DNA of 64,000 nt from Choristoneura fumiferana. Taxonomy: Eukaryota > Arthropoda > Insecta > Lepidoptera > Tortricidae. This document shows positions 13,801-25,200 of this stretch, in pieces (the first letter of the stretch is position 1; each line of letters opens with the position of its first letter). Made by a program: the position numbers and the translations under genes. The notes under the pieces were generated by a model that saw only the letters and a list, made by a program, of their open reading frames with translations, ran no database searches and was not told where the DNA came from. The stretch covers positions 5,677,840 through 5,741,839 of the forward strand of contig NC_133494.1 of NCBI RefSeq assembly GCF_025370935.1. The letters run 5' to 3'.

Positions 13801-15226
13801 TAAAATTGAAAGTTTTATAAAAGCTTTTCAGTGAATCAATTATATTATTAGCATCTAATAAATTTAATACTTTCATATTTTGCTTCCGTTCTTCAACCAC
13901 ATTGGTAGTTATATAGCGTTTCTTCTTCAAAACAGATTTAACTGTATTTGGACTTTGTGACACTTCTAAGGGTATCTTTGCTCGGTCATGGGGCTGGTCT
14001 ATATCAGCCTCTGAAAAGTATGTCTTCCTCATGAAGGCTACATGCGCATTGTTTTCAAAACCATCACAGGAATATGATTTTTGAGCCTTGTCACACTTCC
14101 TATGTAACAGAGTAGCTTCAGTTTTATTAGAATGGGAGGAGGATGAGTCACTGGATGAAGTCTCAGAATCGCAGCTAAAATTAGAATCAGAGCTGTTTGA
14201 GTCACATCCATACAGTTTACCCCTGGGTCTAATCTCATTATTATTGTCTTTGTCCTTGTTGTCATTTTCATGATTTCCATGGTCATAATTTTTGCAGTAC
14301 TCAAATACCCCACTCCTGTCACTTTTGGAGTCGCCATAGACCAAGAGATCCGACATAGTCTGCTGTGCCACATCTGCAGCATATTTGGGGGTCTTGTCTC
14401 CTGATGCACACCATGAAAACCTATCAGTCATAATATTATTCTTTTGCCTAAATCTATCACAGTATGAGCTATCTGGTCCATAGGAGATAAAACCCCGTTC
14501 AATGTGAATATTGTCAGTTTTAGTATTGTTCAAAATATCTTCATGAAATGAAACTCTTTTTTTCTGAGAACTCGCACCATTTTGTGACTTCTTTCTACAT
14601 TTTCTCCTATACACAATGTCTTCAGAGAGAGACTTCTTTGGCTCGTTGGGTCTAACGACTGGCTTTTCTATATTTTCGACACATACCTTTTCACTTTCTA
14701 AAGCTTTCAACACTACATCTGGTAAGTTTTCGTAGACAGGGGATTTTTTGTTAGCTTCCACAAGTAGCTCGGGCACCATGTCGTCAGATGCGGGCGCGTT
14801 CTGGTTGTCGATGTCACTGCGAGTCATAATGCTGCTAGTGGTGCTTCTTATCATGTCCTGAGAGCAAGACGGCGCAGCATCGTAAAGGCTGTCACACGCT
14901 AATTCTTCGGCTCCTACCAAGCTGTGAGACATTAACGCCTGGCTAGTCACCTCTGAAGCCTCACTGTCCAAACACAAAACACCAGAATCACCGGGCGTAT
15001 CGGCCAAACTGCTCGTAGTACTCGACACCAAATGTAAATTGCCTTGTAAACACAATTCTGTAGGCTTCCCCGCTCCGTCCTCCACACTCTCCATCTTCAC
15101 GTAATGTTGTATATCTCCCCCGCCACTCAATGCCGCTGTCGCAACAACAGTGTCGTCAGTTCTGTGACGACGTTTGCTTTTATCGATCTCATTGCTCCTT
15201 AACTCTACAGCCTTGTCGACCGACAT
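1806..15226 (-). CDS. Large PH-domain protein, PLEKHM2(SKIP)/Prd1-like (3' end uncertain)
   Basis: Minus-strand gene. Exons: 15226-12647, 11856-11695, 9612-9394, 7436-7282, 4507-4282, 3425-3251, 2975-2869 and 1922-1806. All have GT-AG ends and matching phases, giving about 1,247 residues. Exon 1 (860 codons, ATG at 15226) is hydrophilic and Ser/Asp-rich, probably disordered, ending in a folded-looking block (FPSIIYPFEDVSETFHISAARM). Exons 2-3 encode a beta-rich module (PLLVFITDYALYVAGL). Exons 4-5 form a PH domain (EGYLMCRT...CYFLLRAGVLQWG...CFEIAL...SSWLQSLLLHAAQ), with the invariant Trp in the last helix. I take it as related to PLEKHM2/SKIP, a lysosome-kinesin adaptor, or fly Prd1. That is a family guess from memory, and no N-terminal RUN domain is visible. 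The last donor (GTCAGC at 1805) is weak; reading through would instead add 48 codons to a stop at 1659. Introns are packed with mobile elements. Confidence 0.7.
2580..2855 (+). repeat. Dispersed retroelement remnant in intron 7 of the PH gene
   Basis: Two diverged copies of 'ttgtattgtcac(g/c)caa' followed by 'ataccaaatttcaagt' occur in tandem. They end in 'cagacagacagacaacggga' and an A/T-rich tail. I recognise the style as a common insect retroelement 3' end; the family was not verified. Confidence 0.4.
3014..3153. mobile_element. MITE family C in intron 6 of the PH gene
   Basis: The ends 'gtacagtcgaggtcaaagat' and the inverted '...gatcttgactgtac' form terminal inverted repeats of about 35 bp around a 140-bp element. 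A second copy lies in NUP210 intron 3 (17098-17235). Confidence 0.65.
3600..4245 (-). pseudogene. Ladder of decayed copies of the PH-domain exon 5
   Basis: Just downstream (in gene sense) of intact exon 5 (4507-4282) lie three partial copies, plus a shorter relic at 3600-3720. The donor-side word CCTGTGCAG recurs at 4281 (intact), 4082, 3943 and 3753. Each copy keeps the exon 3' part encoding the final PH helix (SSWLQSL..HAAQ or variants) plus the donor and some intron. The nearest copy (to about 4245) stays open over some 45 codons (FEIAL...LLLLAAPGDLAASSWLQSLLLHAAQ). Farther copies show substitutions, deletions and loss of the acceptor side. They look like tandem duplications of an exon-intron unit of about 190-200 bp that have decayed. 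Confidence 0.75.
4575..4740 (+). mobile_element. LINE 3' fragment (RT C-terminus)
   Basis: The plus strand encodes a degraded form of the LINE reverse-transcriptase C-terminus (RPRIGKRSVGR...ARWMQAASNRSNWRFMGEG), ending in 'ctgatatgatga'. It is the same family as the fragments at 23405, 36178 and 51680. It lies in intron 4 of the PH gene, antisense to it. Confidence 0.6.
4950..5330 (+). mobile_element. Non-LTR retrotransposon 3' end, jockey-like
   Basis: The frame LWNDLPLALRESPSVASFRE continues to a stop near 5057. This is the typical extreme C-terminus of a jockey-type reverse transcriptase. A 3' UTR follows with 'aataaagagtttacatacat' at its end. The Tc1-like element is inserted in this TACA-repeat tail. 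Confidence 0.65.
5332..7064. mobile_element. Tc1-like transposon with IR/DR double-repeat ends (non-autonomous)
   Basis: The ends CAGTTGTGGTCATATAATTA (5332) and its inverted partner (...CCACCACTG, 7064) are flanked by TA on both sides (5330-5331, 7065-7066). The core TAATTAAGAACG recurs inside each terminus, at about 5543-5570 and, inverted, at about 6823-6855. Each terminus is therefore about 230 bp with a direct repeat at both ends, the IR/DR layout known from Sleeping Beauty-type Tc1 elements. It sits in intron 4 of the PH gene, inside an older LINE tail. Confidence 0.85.
5699..6590 (+). pseudogene. Tc1-family transposase, frameshifted
   Basis: Frame 1 from ATG 5699 encodes the paired-like helix-turn-helix region (MGKNKSCDKSTREVIL...WSYKHIADHLQCS) and the DDRNIVRLAKQNPF...TIRRRL linker. 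It reaches the first catalytic Asp region and then breaks near 6170. A middle segment (KRYVRRPPNKAFDSKYIK...HGGGNVKIW) lies in another frame. From 6285 a third segment carries DNDPKH and SPDLNPIEHLW, the second Asp and the Glu of the DD34E triad. At least two frameshifts and a premature end mean no active enzyme is made. Start 5699 was preferred over 5681 because MGKNK matches the usual N-terminus. Confidence 0.85.
8918..9010 (+). mobile_element. tRNA-derived SINE head
   Basis: A perfect Pol III B box (GGTTCGATTCC, about 8961) and a recognisable A-box region (ggtgtagcacgtgg) are followed by a T-rich stretch. The 3' acceptor strand finds no 5' partner, so this is a tRNA-derived SINE rather than a tRNA gene. 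It lies in intron 3 of the PH gene. Confidence 0.5.
9655..10050 (+). repeat. Dispersed repeat R, uninterrupted copy
   Basis: About 395 bp running from 'tcactagatgagcactgttg' to 'cactagcgcccctagc'. It matches 26640-28045 closely except that the latter carries a 1-kb insertion. No ORF. It is the reference for reading the nested insertion in NUP210 intron 16. Confidence 0.65.
10066..10590 (+). mobile_element. SINE family 1 (tRNA-derived), two pieces
   Basis: The 5' part has 'gtggtggcctagtggtttga' (A box) but a damaged B box. A second piece (about 10435-10590) carries the body (gcgaagcgattcaatgg...cagtgggactatatagg) and ends in GATGATGATG. Inverted copies lie at 19976, 38467 and 49683. Confidence 0.65.
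11155..11235 (+). mobile_element. LINE 3' tail fragment
   Basis: 'ttggcgttctaagggggaga' and 'gtggacgtcttccagctgatgagg' match the 3' end of the LINE fragments at 36178 and 51680. Confidence 0.5.
11481..11615. repeat. Dispersed repeat shared with 37383-37512 (inverted)
   Basis: 'catactttgaccgcgccgaa', 'gaaatgagtgagctcactc' and 'aattactgtaagacagaaag' all recur in reverse complement near 37383-37512. It is a short non-coding dispersed repeat lying about 80 bp beyond the donor of exon 2 of the PH gene (11695). Confidence 0.55.
12429..12592. mobile_element. MITE family D next to the exon 1 donor of the PH gene
   Basis: The ends AGGGGTCATCCATTAAGTA and, inverted, AGGGGTCATCCATAAATTAC enclose 164 bp without an ORF. 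This terminal motif is widespread among invertebrate DNA-transposon MITEs. It ends about 50 bp from the splice donor of the 2.6-kb first exon. Confidence 0.65.
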
Positions 15227-16253
15227 TGCCGATTCTGGTGTTTTGCTATAGCTGTAATAATGTTTTAGTTTTGGGAACCTTTATAGCGATGGTTTTCAGT
15301 TAGTAATTGCATACATTCCCATTTTATGTGTAAAATTCGCGCAAAAAGGACACCAAACATAATAATGACGAACACAAAGCAGCCATTTTTCTATTTTGAC
15401 GTTTTGGTTTTTTTTATTTAATTTGACGTTTTGTAGTGCTGCCCCACAAAAGTGTTTTGTTAACGGTTTTCATTACCATTTTTTTTTAAAGGTGCGGCCA
15501 CATGCAGTCGCACGTCGCTCGTTTGCAGTGATAAATCTGGTCACGTGACCCCATTTTGCATGTGGTTTTGAATTTGCCGCGACTAAAGTAGCGTCAAGTC
15601 GCCGCGTCAGTAGCAGCTCAAGATGGCAGCATCTTGGTCTTGGAAGCTGATTTCTTAATATCATTTAGTAGCAGTCATGGCAGTGGTACAAATAAAAGAA
15701 ATTGGAGAGTTTTTTTTTCCAGCGATAAATCTCAACATTTTCAGCTTTATTGCTATATGTCAAGTGACCAGATTTATCGCTGGAAACGAGCGGCGAGCGA
15801 TTAGCATGTGGCCGCGCTCTTACGCTTAAAATGTGTATATTTTCAAGGTATTTAGTTTTCTCTTAATCATCCCATGATGATAGTAGTAAAAACTTTATGT
15901 TGAAACATTTGTTTATGTTGAACTTTATTTATTTATAAATCAACATGTTCTGACTTCCGTTCAAAATATATGCGAAAATTAACATATCGACAATTATAAA
16001 AGCAAAGGAAAATAAAACAAAAACTAATTTAAAGGATTCTGTAACCATAAAAAACCTACATTTACAATATTTACCCTTTATGTAATATAAACTAAACTAT
16101 TGAATAGAAATTATGAAATTGTAGTTGGTAACACTGACAGACTGTCAAAAATTTTAAAATGCGCTGCTTCAGCTGCTTGTTTTTGTAGGTTAGAGGTGAT
16201 CAAGAAACTGTTAATACTCTAGTTTTACACATGTAATTCTATTAATAACAAGT
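15227..16253. promoter_or_regulatory. Divergent intergenic region between the PH gene and NUP210
   Basis: The start codons at 15226 (minus) and 16254 (plus) are 1,027 bp apart with no other gene between, so both promoters should lie here. I see no convincing TATA or initiator motif. A third of the region (15488-15823) is a MITE. Confidence 0.5.
15488..15823. mobile_element. MITE family E inside the divergent promoter region
   Basis: The left arm 'gtgcggccacatgcagtcgc...cgataaatctggtcacgtga' and the right arm (inverted gcgcggccacatgctaatcg...cgataaatctggtcacttga) are about 60 bp each, enclosing about 215 bp. No ORF. Arm divergence suggests an old insertion. Confidence 0.65.
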
Positions 16254-19200
16254 ATGGAGGGATTGCAAAGGACTCTTGTACTCACATTAATTGCGTGTTT
16301 GTGTGTACATACTTGTGAAAGTGCGAAAATAAACACTCCAAGGGTGCTCTTGCCTTGGTTTGATAAATTGACTGTGAATTTCACATTTGAGATCATAGAA
16401 GGCGGCTGTTATACCTGGTAAGTAGTCGTGGGATTATTTCTTGATGATGATATGTGTAGATTGGTTATACAATAGTTTTTTTATAGGAGTTTATCTCGCG
16501 ATGACATCATCGACTTGGAGCCGATTTATGAAGACTCCTGGGGGCATTGTTCACGATCCGCAAAGGTTTCCGTATCCAAAACATGCGTACCACCGGGCTC
16601 CGTGATTATTCTTGCCGAAGAAGTGAACAGCGGCGAAGTAAGTGCTCTGTTTGTTATGGCGGGAAATCGCTAGTGCAGCAATAACAACAAAAATAAGTTC
16701 TCTTTTTGTTATCTTTCCTCAAAAACAAGATAAATAAAGTGAATTTAATTGCAATATATTTTTGTCTTAGCATTTAATGCTACAGAATAGCATTTCTACT
16801 TCAAAATATACTAAGAAAACAATGAATATTCATTACAGATACTTCGAGGTGATGTCAGCATTGATAAAATAAGCTCTCTCAAAGTGATGAGCACAACATG
16901 GAAATTGTATTTAGAAGAGGCACCTGAGGCTTTTGAAGTAGTTGCTTATGATGAACTAGGTAAATAATAGTACATTGTTACTTAAGGACAATAGTAAAGG
17001 ACTGCAAGAGTTTTTGTATTTCATTGCCAGGCCATAAAGTTAATGAGTGGTTAACAAGTCGAAGTGGTCCATCGAGTGCCACAATGAAATATAACCTGTA
17101 TTGTCAAGGCTAAAGCTATCTTTATGCTTTAGTGCCTTGCCACTGTATGCCATCTGTCAATTTTCTTCAAATGTTCAAACATGAAGTGATAGTGACAAGG
17201 TAGTAGTGTAAAGATATCTTTGACCTCAACTGTACAATTTCACTTGTAAGTCTAAACAGGGGTCTAAACAGTGTAATGCCATATAGTGTAACTTTGTCTT
17301 GCAGTTGAAAAGATCAATCAATAATACCATTGCTGTTGTTATTTCAGGCAATAAGTTCTCAACACTAGAAGGTGTGACTTTCGAATGGACCATTGCCAAT
17401 CTGGGCAGTAATGTTGGAGAAGATCCACTGGTTACGTAAGTGATACATAACTGAACCAGATTTTAAAGGCTTTGGTTAGATTATTATCATCTTTGACTTT
17501 AGTATATTGGTTATAATTAATAATAAGATATGTCTAATTCATAAAGCCTATATGATCACATTACTACTTATGATTACTGTCCTGTATTGTATTGTATTAT
17601 ATTATAATGTGGCACTAGTGGTGGCTTTATTGCTAATAGTATTCATTACTCTAGAAATTTTGATTCTGTACTTAACGCTACTGTAATTAAGTGGTGTCAA
17701 GGAAAAAGGAGATGAGTAAAAAAAAATATTGACTCATCTCCTAATTGCCGTGACACATAATAGTGTTTTGAACCAATGAGTGCAAAAATCTCATTTTAAA
17801 ATTTTTTTTTACTCATCTCCTTTTTCCTTAACACCACAGAATTTTAAATTTCAATTAGTAGTTATTCTACTGAGTAAAATTTTTGTACTATATGATATCA
17901 TAATATTATTATTCATCATATGAGCATATATTTTTGCATCATCAGCATATATTTTTGCATCATCATCATTATCATCATCAGCCTGATATTCTAATTTGCA
18001 CAGCTCTTTTTAGATCATTTTTTAATTGGATTCAAACACGTTTTAAGTGTTTTTTATAAAAGGTGAGGGTTTACATTTTGCCTGCTTTAAAATAAAATTG
18101 ATTGAAGAAAGTCATCTAATTATACTAGTTATATATATATATTATATATGCAACCTCAAAGTAATTATAATAGGTGAAAAAATCAACAAAACCACAAAGT
18201 TAATTGACTCTCCCTCTATATTTTTTTTTAAATAGCCTATTATTGTAATAAAATTCTATAGTTTTCACGCAAAATAGGCGCACTCAGACGTCGAGTTGCG
18301 GAAAACAGCGTGCTATACATGTACCATAAATTCTATAGTTAATTTTTTTTTTCTATTTTTTTTGAGGCTTAAGTGCACTTGTGTGACTATGCCAGCCTCA
18401 TTGAAAGACTCGATGTCCACATTCATCAAACACTCCTATTGCGATGTCCAGATTATCTGGCTGCAAAGGAGTGCTTGATGAACCTGTAAATTCGTACTGC
18501 ATCTTCCGATACCAGACAACTCAAAATAACATTCACTGCACCATTGAACAGGTCCAAATCACTCAACCACCTATCGCGGATATCCTTAGTCAATACACAC
18601 TCCACCAAAAAATGTATTAAGTCCTCAATCTTATTACAATCCGTGCACATTGGGGATTGAACTACTTTCATCATATTTAAAATAGTCTATAGTGTCTTAC
18701 TGCTGGGCAAAGGCCTCATACTTGTAATTGACTTTAATTTAATTTGCGTTCACTCACAATAAAAAATTCTAGGCTAGTGAGATGGCGCGACACAGACTAC
18801 GAAGCGCCCCGCAGCATAGCTGAGCTGGAAAGCCTCGGAGCCCGTTCCTACTCTGTGCTACTGTACGGGCAAGCCATGGGAGAGTGCCTCGTCACCGTCT
18901 GCCTTAAGGCTATATGCACAGATTTCCAGCTGCATGTAGTTGCTAGCGTGGTGCTTACTCCTGCAACAGCGAGTATCGCTCCAGGGGATACTTTGCGCTA
19001 TAAGTAAGTTTTTTTTTGGTCTTGAGACGCCATAAGGGCCACTACATCAGGGCTTCCCAAACTGTGCGTCGCGACGCCCTGAGGCCTTGCGATATTGTCT
19101 CAGGGGCGTCGTGTGTCGGTCAAAAATAGATGTAGAAAAAGAAAAAAGGCTGGCAACTGGGCTAGTACTAAAATTGGTAAGTATTTTTGGGAGCTAGGTT

Positions 19201-22200
19201 GAGGGGCGTTGTAAAAACATGCCCAAGTCCCAAGGGTGTCACAGTACAAATAAGTTTGGGAAGCCCTGCACTGGGTTGTTGCTTTTATTTACTTGTTTTT
19301 AGTTTTTTAATTTTTATAAATATGTGTTTTAGGCCTGTTTTCGTTTCTCATTGCTCTCAAAGATGCCTCGTTGTAACTCTAGTATTGTTTGAGGATTTAA
19401 TCACATTTATTAACCGTTTCCAGAGTCGTAAGAGCGCGTGCCGGTCGCCTCACGATCCAAGACATCGCAGACACCCTCTACTACATAAAAGTACCATCCA
19501 CCGACGTAGCCCGCCTCGAAGACGCCATCAGCCTCGTGAGGGGAACTGAAATAGGCACAACCAATATTCACCTCATGTCAGGTGCCACAGAAGTCGCTAC
19601 AGCCATCCTAACAGTAGCAGAACCATATAGAATCCGAGTTTCAATACGACCAGCAAATTTGGTGATACAGTCTGAACCATTTGTGATACACAGTCTTGTG
19701 TTGGATGTGAATGGGCATCCGTTGACAGCGGGTGATGAGATGCTGGTTAGACTGATGGTGGAGGGTGAAGCTAATGTGGATTTGGTGCGGTCTACCGAGA
19801 ATGGGACCATTACTGATGCTATTGCTCAGAACGCTGGCCACTTTACTGTAACGGCTAAGCTATATTCCATTGCTGGAAGAATCATTTCTAAGCAGGTGAG
19901 CTATTGTTGCCTATTTTTTTGTAATTCTTTTGCTTCTTTTTTTTCCTCAATAGAAATAAGGTCAACAATTTTGTCATGCCCATCCCATCCCAGCCTATAT
20001 ACGTCCCACTGCTGGGCACAGGCCTCCTCTCAGAACAAGAGGGCTTGGGCCATAGTTCCCACGCGGGCCCAGTGCGGATTGGGAACTTCACACGCACCAT
20101 TGAATAGCTTCGCAGGTTTGTGCAGGTTTCCTCACGATGTTTTCCTTCACCGCAAAGCTCGTGGTGAATTTCTAATGTGATTCCGCACATGAATTTCAAA
20201 AAACTCAGAGGTGTAATCCGGGGTTTGAACCCACAACCCTCTGCTTGAGAGGCGATAGGTCAAACCACTAGGCCACCACGGCTTACTTTTATCATGACCT
20301 TTAACTGAATAGCGCTTTTTAAAATTTAATGATCTTATATCACAACACTGTAATTTACTTGTCACTTGCAGTCAAATATATTCTGTAAACATATTTTTCA
20401 ATAAAAGGACAGGTCAAGTTATATTAAAATTCAAAATTGTTTATTGCATGTCACATTACAGGTTTACCTTATTTCTATTGCTAAAAAAATAATTAATGTA
20501 TGGTGGTTCCAGGTTGAAGGCACAGCGTCGGCGGTTGCTGTGGAACCCTTGGCTGTGGTACCTCCAGAACTTTATGTGGCGTGGACAGATGCTATTCAGT
20601 AAGTTAACATTATTTTCTAGGGGAACACCCAAATACTCCGAAATATTTTATTCCGAATTTGTTAATTCCGTTTTTCACAATTCCTAAGACATATAATTCC
20701 GATTATATAAAAACACGAAGTTTATTTTTCCGAATTTCAAAACAGTTATTATTGTTTTAGGCCAATCTAAACTACATAGCTTACGTTAATAAGTCGGGAT
20801 TTGTTATTGATCGGTGTAATGATATTCGGAATTTTGAACATGATATTGTAACGGATAACTCACGTCTTAAATCGAGTTTAGCTCGACATGTTTCAGGCTA
20901 TTTCGTAGTGCGCGTGTTGCGGCAGCCGCCGAGTCACGTGCTCCTGTGAAAAAGGGCTACGAAATAGCCCGAAACATGTCGAGCTAAACTCGATTTAAGA
21001 CGTGAGTTATCCGTTACAATATCATTTAACATGATATTTGGAATTTTGAAAATCGGCATTTTAGTAATCGGAATTCGTATTTTTGGCATTTCGGATTAGT
21101 ATTGAGTCAGACTTCTTATCGTTCGGTGTATTAAAATTCGGAATTATGAAAACCGTAATTTTAAATTACATATTCCTAATTTTTGGATTTATAAAGAATC
21201 GGAATAGTCATATTATACTGACTTCTACTTTGTCTATTGTATTAAATATTAAATATTGGTGCTGGCTGGTGACTACTGTATTGGTGCTGTAGGATAGTTG
21301 TATCCTTAAGAACACCCTAGAATAATGTTACTAATTGAGATTTCGTGGTACAGTCACCACCACCAATATCTGACACAACAAAGCGTGCATAATATCCGAT
21401 ACAACTCTTTCTAGGGCTGGTAGGACGTGTCAGATATAAATGCAGGTGACTGTACCCTATGTGTTATTCTTAATCTCAAGATCCAGCTACACATCAAATC
21501 CATACTTATTATATTAAAAATACGAAAGTGTGTATGTTTGTATCTTTGTCCGTCTTTTACGTCAAAACGGAGCGACGGATCGACATGATTTTTGCCATAG
21601 AGATAAGGCTACTTTTTTATCCCGAAAAAATGTATAGCTATAACCGAATTCCACGCGGGCAAAAGCTAGTTTCATCTAAATACACCCAGCGCTTTTAGCG
21701 TGAAAGATTAAACATACACGCACACTAACAAACTGTCGCATTTATTTATAAAATTTGTGGGATAATATAGCTTACTTTGACCTTATAACACTCGTACAGT
21801 GATGATGCCCCTTTATTGAGTGAGTGTTGTATTCTCTTTTATTCTCCCACTCGTTACTAACCGTGAAACGTATTTCAAGGGATATCCAACTAAATCACCG
21901 CGGCGGCGGCGAAGAGCCGGTCGCGTGGTCGGAGCTGGAAACAGCCTCTAGAGCTGTCTCGCTCGCACCTACGGGCCTTGTCACTATCCGAGGTATCGGC
22001 GAGCTCGACGTGCGCGTGCAACTGAAGAAGTATTCTCATGTGCGCGCTCTTGGAAAGTGAGTAGATCTTTCTTTTTTAATGATGGATTGTTTGCTTAATG
22101 ACTAGGATATTGGCGTAAGCAAGTGAAATTCTGCCGTTTAGTTTTCAGAAGTATTTGTGATGTGTTTGCATTATTCTACAGAGTGTTGTCCGCTCCCCCG

Positions 22201-25200
22201 GAGTTGATACAGGTGTCGAGTTCGGGGCACGCGCGAGTGGGAAAACCGCACCAACTGCATATTGCGTTAACCGCCACACATCCCACTACCGGAGAATATT
22301 ATAACTTCCACAAGTAAGTATTTAAATTTCAATCATAATATTTCAGCTTCCGGCTTCAGTCCTATTAAGTTTAAGCAAAAAAAAGTTTTTCTGAAAAAAG
22401 TTCTTAGTATTACAAGATTTGACCACATACAAACAAGCGGGTGAGCAAGGAAATTATTTTAGTTCATATAAGTAATGATTTACCAAAAACCATAAAAGAT
22501 AGCAAAACACTAAATATTTATAAAAACAAAGTTAAAACACTGTGCACTGTATAAATATAAGTCACTGTATCTATCAACTACTATGAAACTTAATAATTAT
22601 TCTACTTCTAGATAGAAATTGTCTTGTAAGTGAAATTAACTGTAATTTCTTTAGACAATAAATGTTCTTTTAACTGATTTTGAATAGCCGTTCGGAGAAT
22701 AATATCACAGTTATTGTTGCAATGTTTATTCATTATTAATTATAATAAGTTAACTTTATTTGTGTGCTTCAAAGTTTAGCTTAGTGTATATTATTAGTTA
22801 TATTTGTTATACGAGTTTTTTTTTAAATTAGTAACGATATTTTTCCTCAATTTCGCGACTTATGACGGCCATAAATCTATAACAAAAGAGCACCTAAAGA
22901 GTAACCGATTTCTAGGTGTAACTGCGCATCATTCTCAGTGTCCCTACTGGAAGGGCCGGAGCCACAGAATGTCACTGCCGCTCCTTGGGTGCAGCCTATT
23001 GGTAAGTTCACTTTATTTTTTTTTAATAACTCACATGGCGTTTTAATATGCGTAAATCTCGCCCTGGATCCGGTTTGTATGCGCGGAGTGGCAGTGAGTT
23101 GCATGTTTGGATCGAGTGATAAGTGAGAATCAAAGGTAGTGAGTGACTGTGGACACAGTCAACGTACAACATTTACATCCACCCATAAAATCCACATTTT
23201 TTAAATACCAATCTCAATTTCTTCTTAAAATCCGTATATTAGCAAGAATTTTATTAAATATTTGTGATGCCATTTACCTTTCCACATCAATGCAGGTTAA
23301 CAGTGTCTCAGACAAATACGTGTAGTGATTGAATTAACAGAATGTTAGCGTGTGTTAATGCTCAAAGTAATGACCAGATTATTATTAGTGTATAATGGTG
23401 TATGAACGAAGAAGAACGAGGGTCACCGACAATTTACCGGCGATTTGGCTTCTTCAAGTGACAATCGGCAGGCCGTATAGCACGGAGAACAGATGGTTAT
23501 TGGGACCGTAAAGCTCTCAAATGGAGATCGCGGATCGGCAAGCGCAGCGTAGGACGTCCACCATTGAGATAGCAATCAAATTACAGATTTCACATACAAA
23601 AACTGTCATTAAATTGCGATTGCGAGCGTCAGAGACGTTAGGCAGTACGGCGTCTGATTAAAACCGCGGGTTCACGGTGGATGCAGGTCGCTTCCAACCG
23701 TAGCAACTGGAGGTCTATGGGGGAGGCCTATGTCCTACAGTGGACGTCCTACGGCTGATATGATGATGTGTTGTTTCAGACGGCGCGTGCTGCGTGATAG
23801 AGTGCGCGTGGGGCGCGCGCGGCGTGTCGCTGCTGCGCGTGTCGCGCGGGCGGGCCGGCGACACGGCGCGCGTGGCCGTGCGCGCCGCGCCGCGGCTCGT
23901 GTGGCCGCCGCACGCCGCCGCCCTCGTCGGCTCCGACCTGCCTGTACGTATACCTGAGATCGAATGGCGTGCATTGAGTAGGCAGCAGGATAGGCAGTGC
24001 CTACTCTGCTGGGGGGATGGCGGCGCGCTGCTGCGGCGCAAACTCGGCGTGAATTGACCCAATGCACTCCTGTAGAGATCGTGGCCTATTCTGGAACCTT
24101 TTTACAGCTAATTACATTTTCGCGAATTCACATTGGTGTTAAATGGTAGCGCATCGGGACCCCATACATCCCTAATTTTTTTAATGTAATTTTTATCTTT
24201 AATTTAATGCCTATATAATTTTTATCTTTAATATTTGGTATCCAGGTATTAGCTGAAGGCGAGGCTCTGGAGCCCCGCTCGAGCGAGCCGCGCGTGGCGG
24301 AGCTGGCCCCGCGCTCCGGCCCGCCGCCGCACCGCCACCCTGACTTGCAACTGTTCACCTTCACATGCCGCAGGGTACGAACTTCTTTATCCTACTAAGG
24401 TCGTCAGCTGCGTTAAGCTGGGTACACGGACCAGGTGCCCTCGTGTCGTGCAGTTTCATGTCATCTAATTGGATACGCAGTGCTGCTCTATTCAATGGCA
24501 TGAATTTTGCACTAATTTTCCAATCAACTGCCAACCCTTAACGGTTCACGCAAGCAAAGCTGCGGATAAGTAAAGGCTGGTAAAGTAAGGAACTAGGTCC
24601 GGTAAGTGTACAACCCCGTATTGGTCGATCCGGAATGAACGACAATAATTCACGACCCTTAGTTGCAAGGCTGCGTATAGAAAGCGAATGTTGAGATATT
24701 GTTCCGCTTTTCGCACCTCACGTCGGAGGCATGTAGGAAACCGCTGTTCAATCATTAAAATTACAGTTCGTCTTAACTTTAAGACCAGATGCCCTATTCT
24801 CTAATGCATTCGAAATTACAGTCGTTTTCACCACTTCTTTCTGTCACACGATATAGGATGATGGTAGAAAGGGATAGTATATACGATCGTGAGCGTCGAG
24901 CGGCCGGGCGTTCGATAATAATTATGGCAATCGTATTGAGAAGTAGCTAGGTTTAAGTTGCTTCAAATCAACGATGATAACTGACTATTTCTTGTTGTTA
25001 ATAGAAAGGTGACTCTCGTCTTGCGCTGGTAGCGAGCGCAGACGAAGAACAAGAAACTGCGGAGTTCGAGGCGGCTTGCGCGCCGTACGTGTCCCGGATA
25101 CGGCTGGAGCCCGCTGACGCGCCCACCAACTGCTCCGGCGGGCCCAGGTAACTATATAAACATGAGACACAAGACGGTAAGTAGGACCCCGCTCGGCATG

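Noticed and set aside
22935..23001. Shorter exon 10 of NUP210 starting after 'cattctcag'
   Set aside because: It breaks phase with exon 9. The upstream acceptor at 22915 gives CNCASFSVSLLEGPEP in frame.
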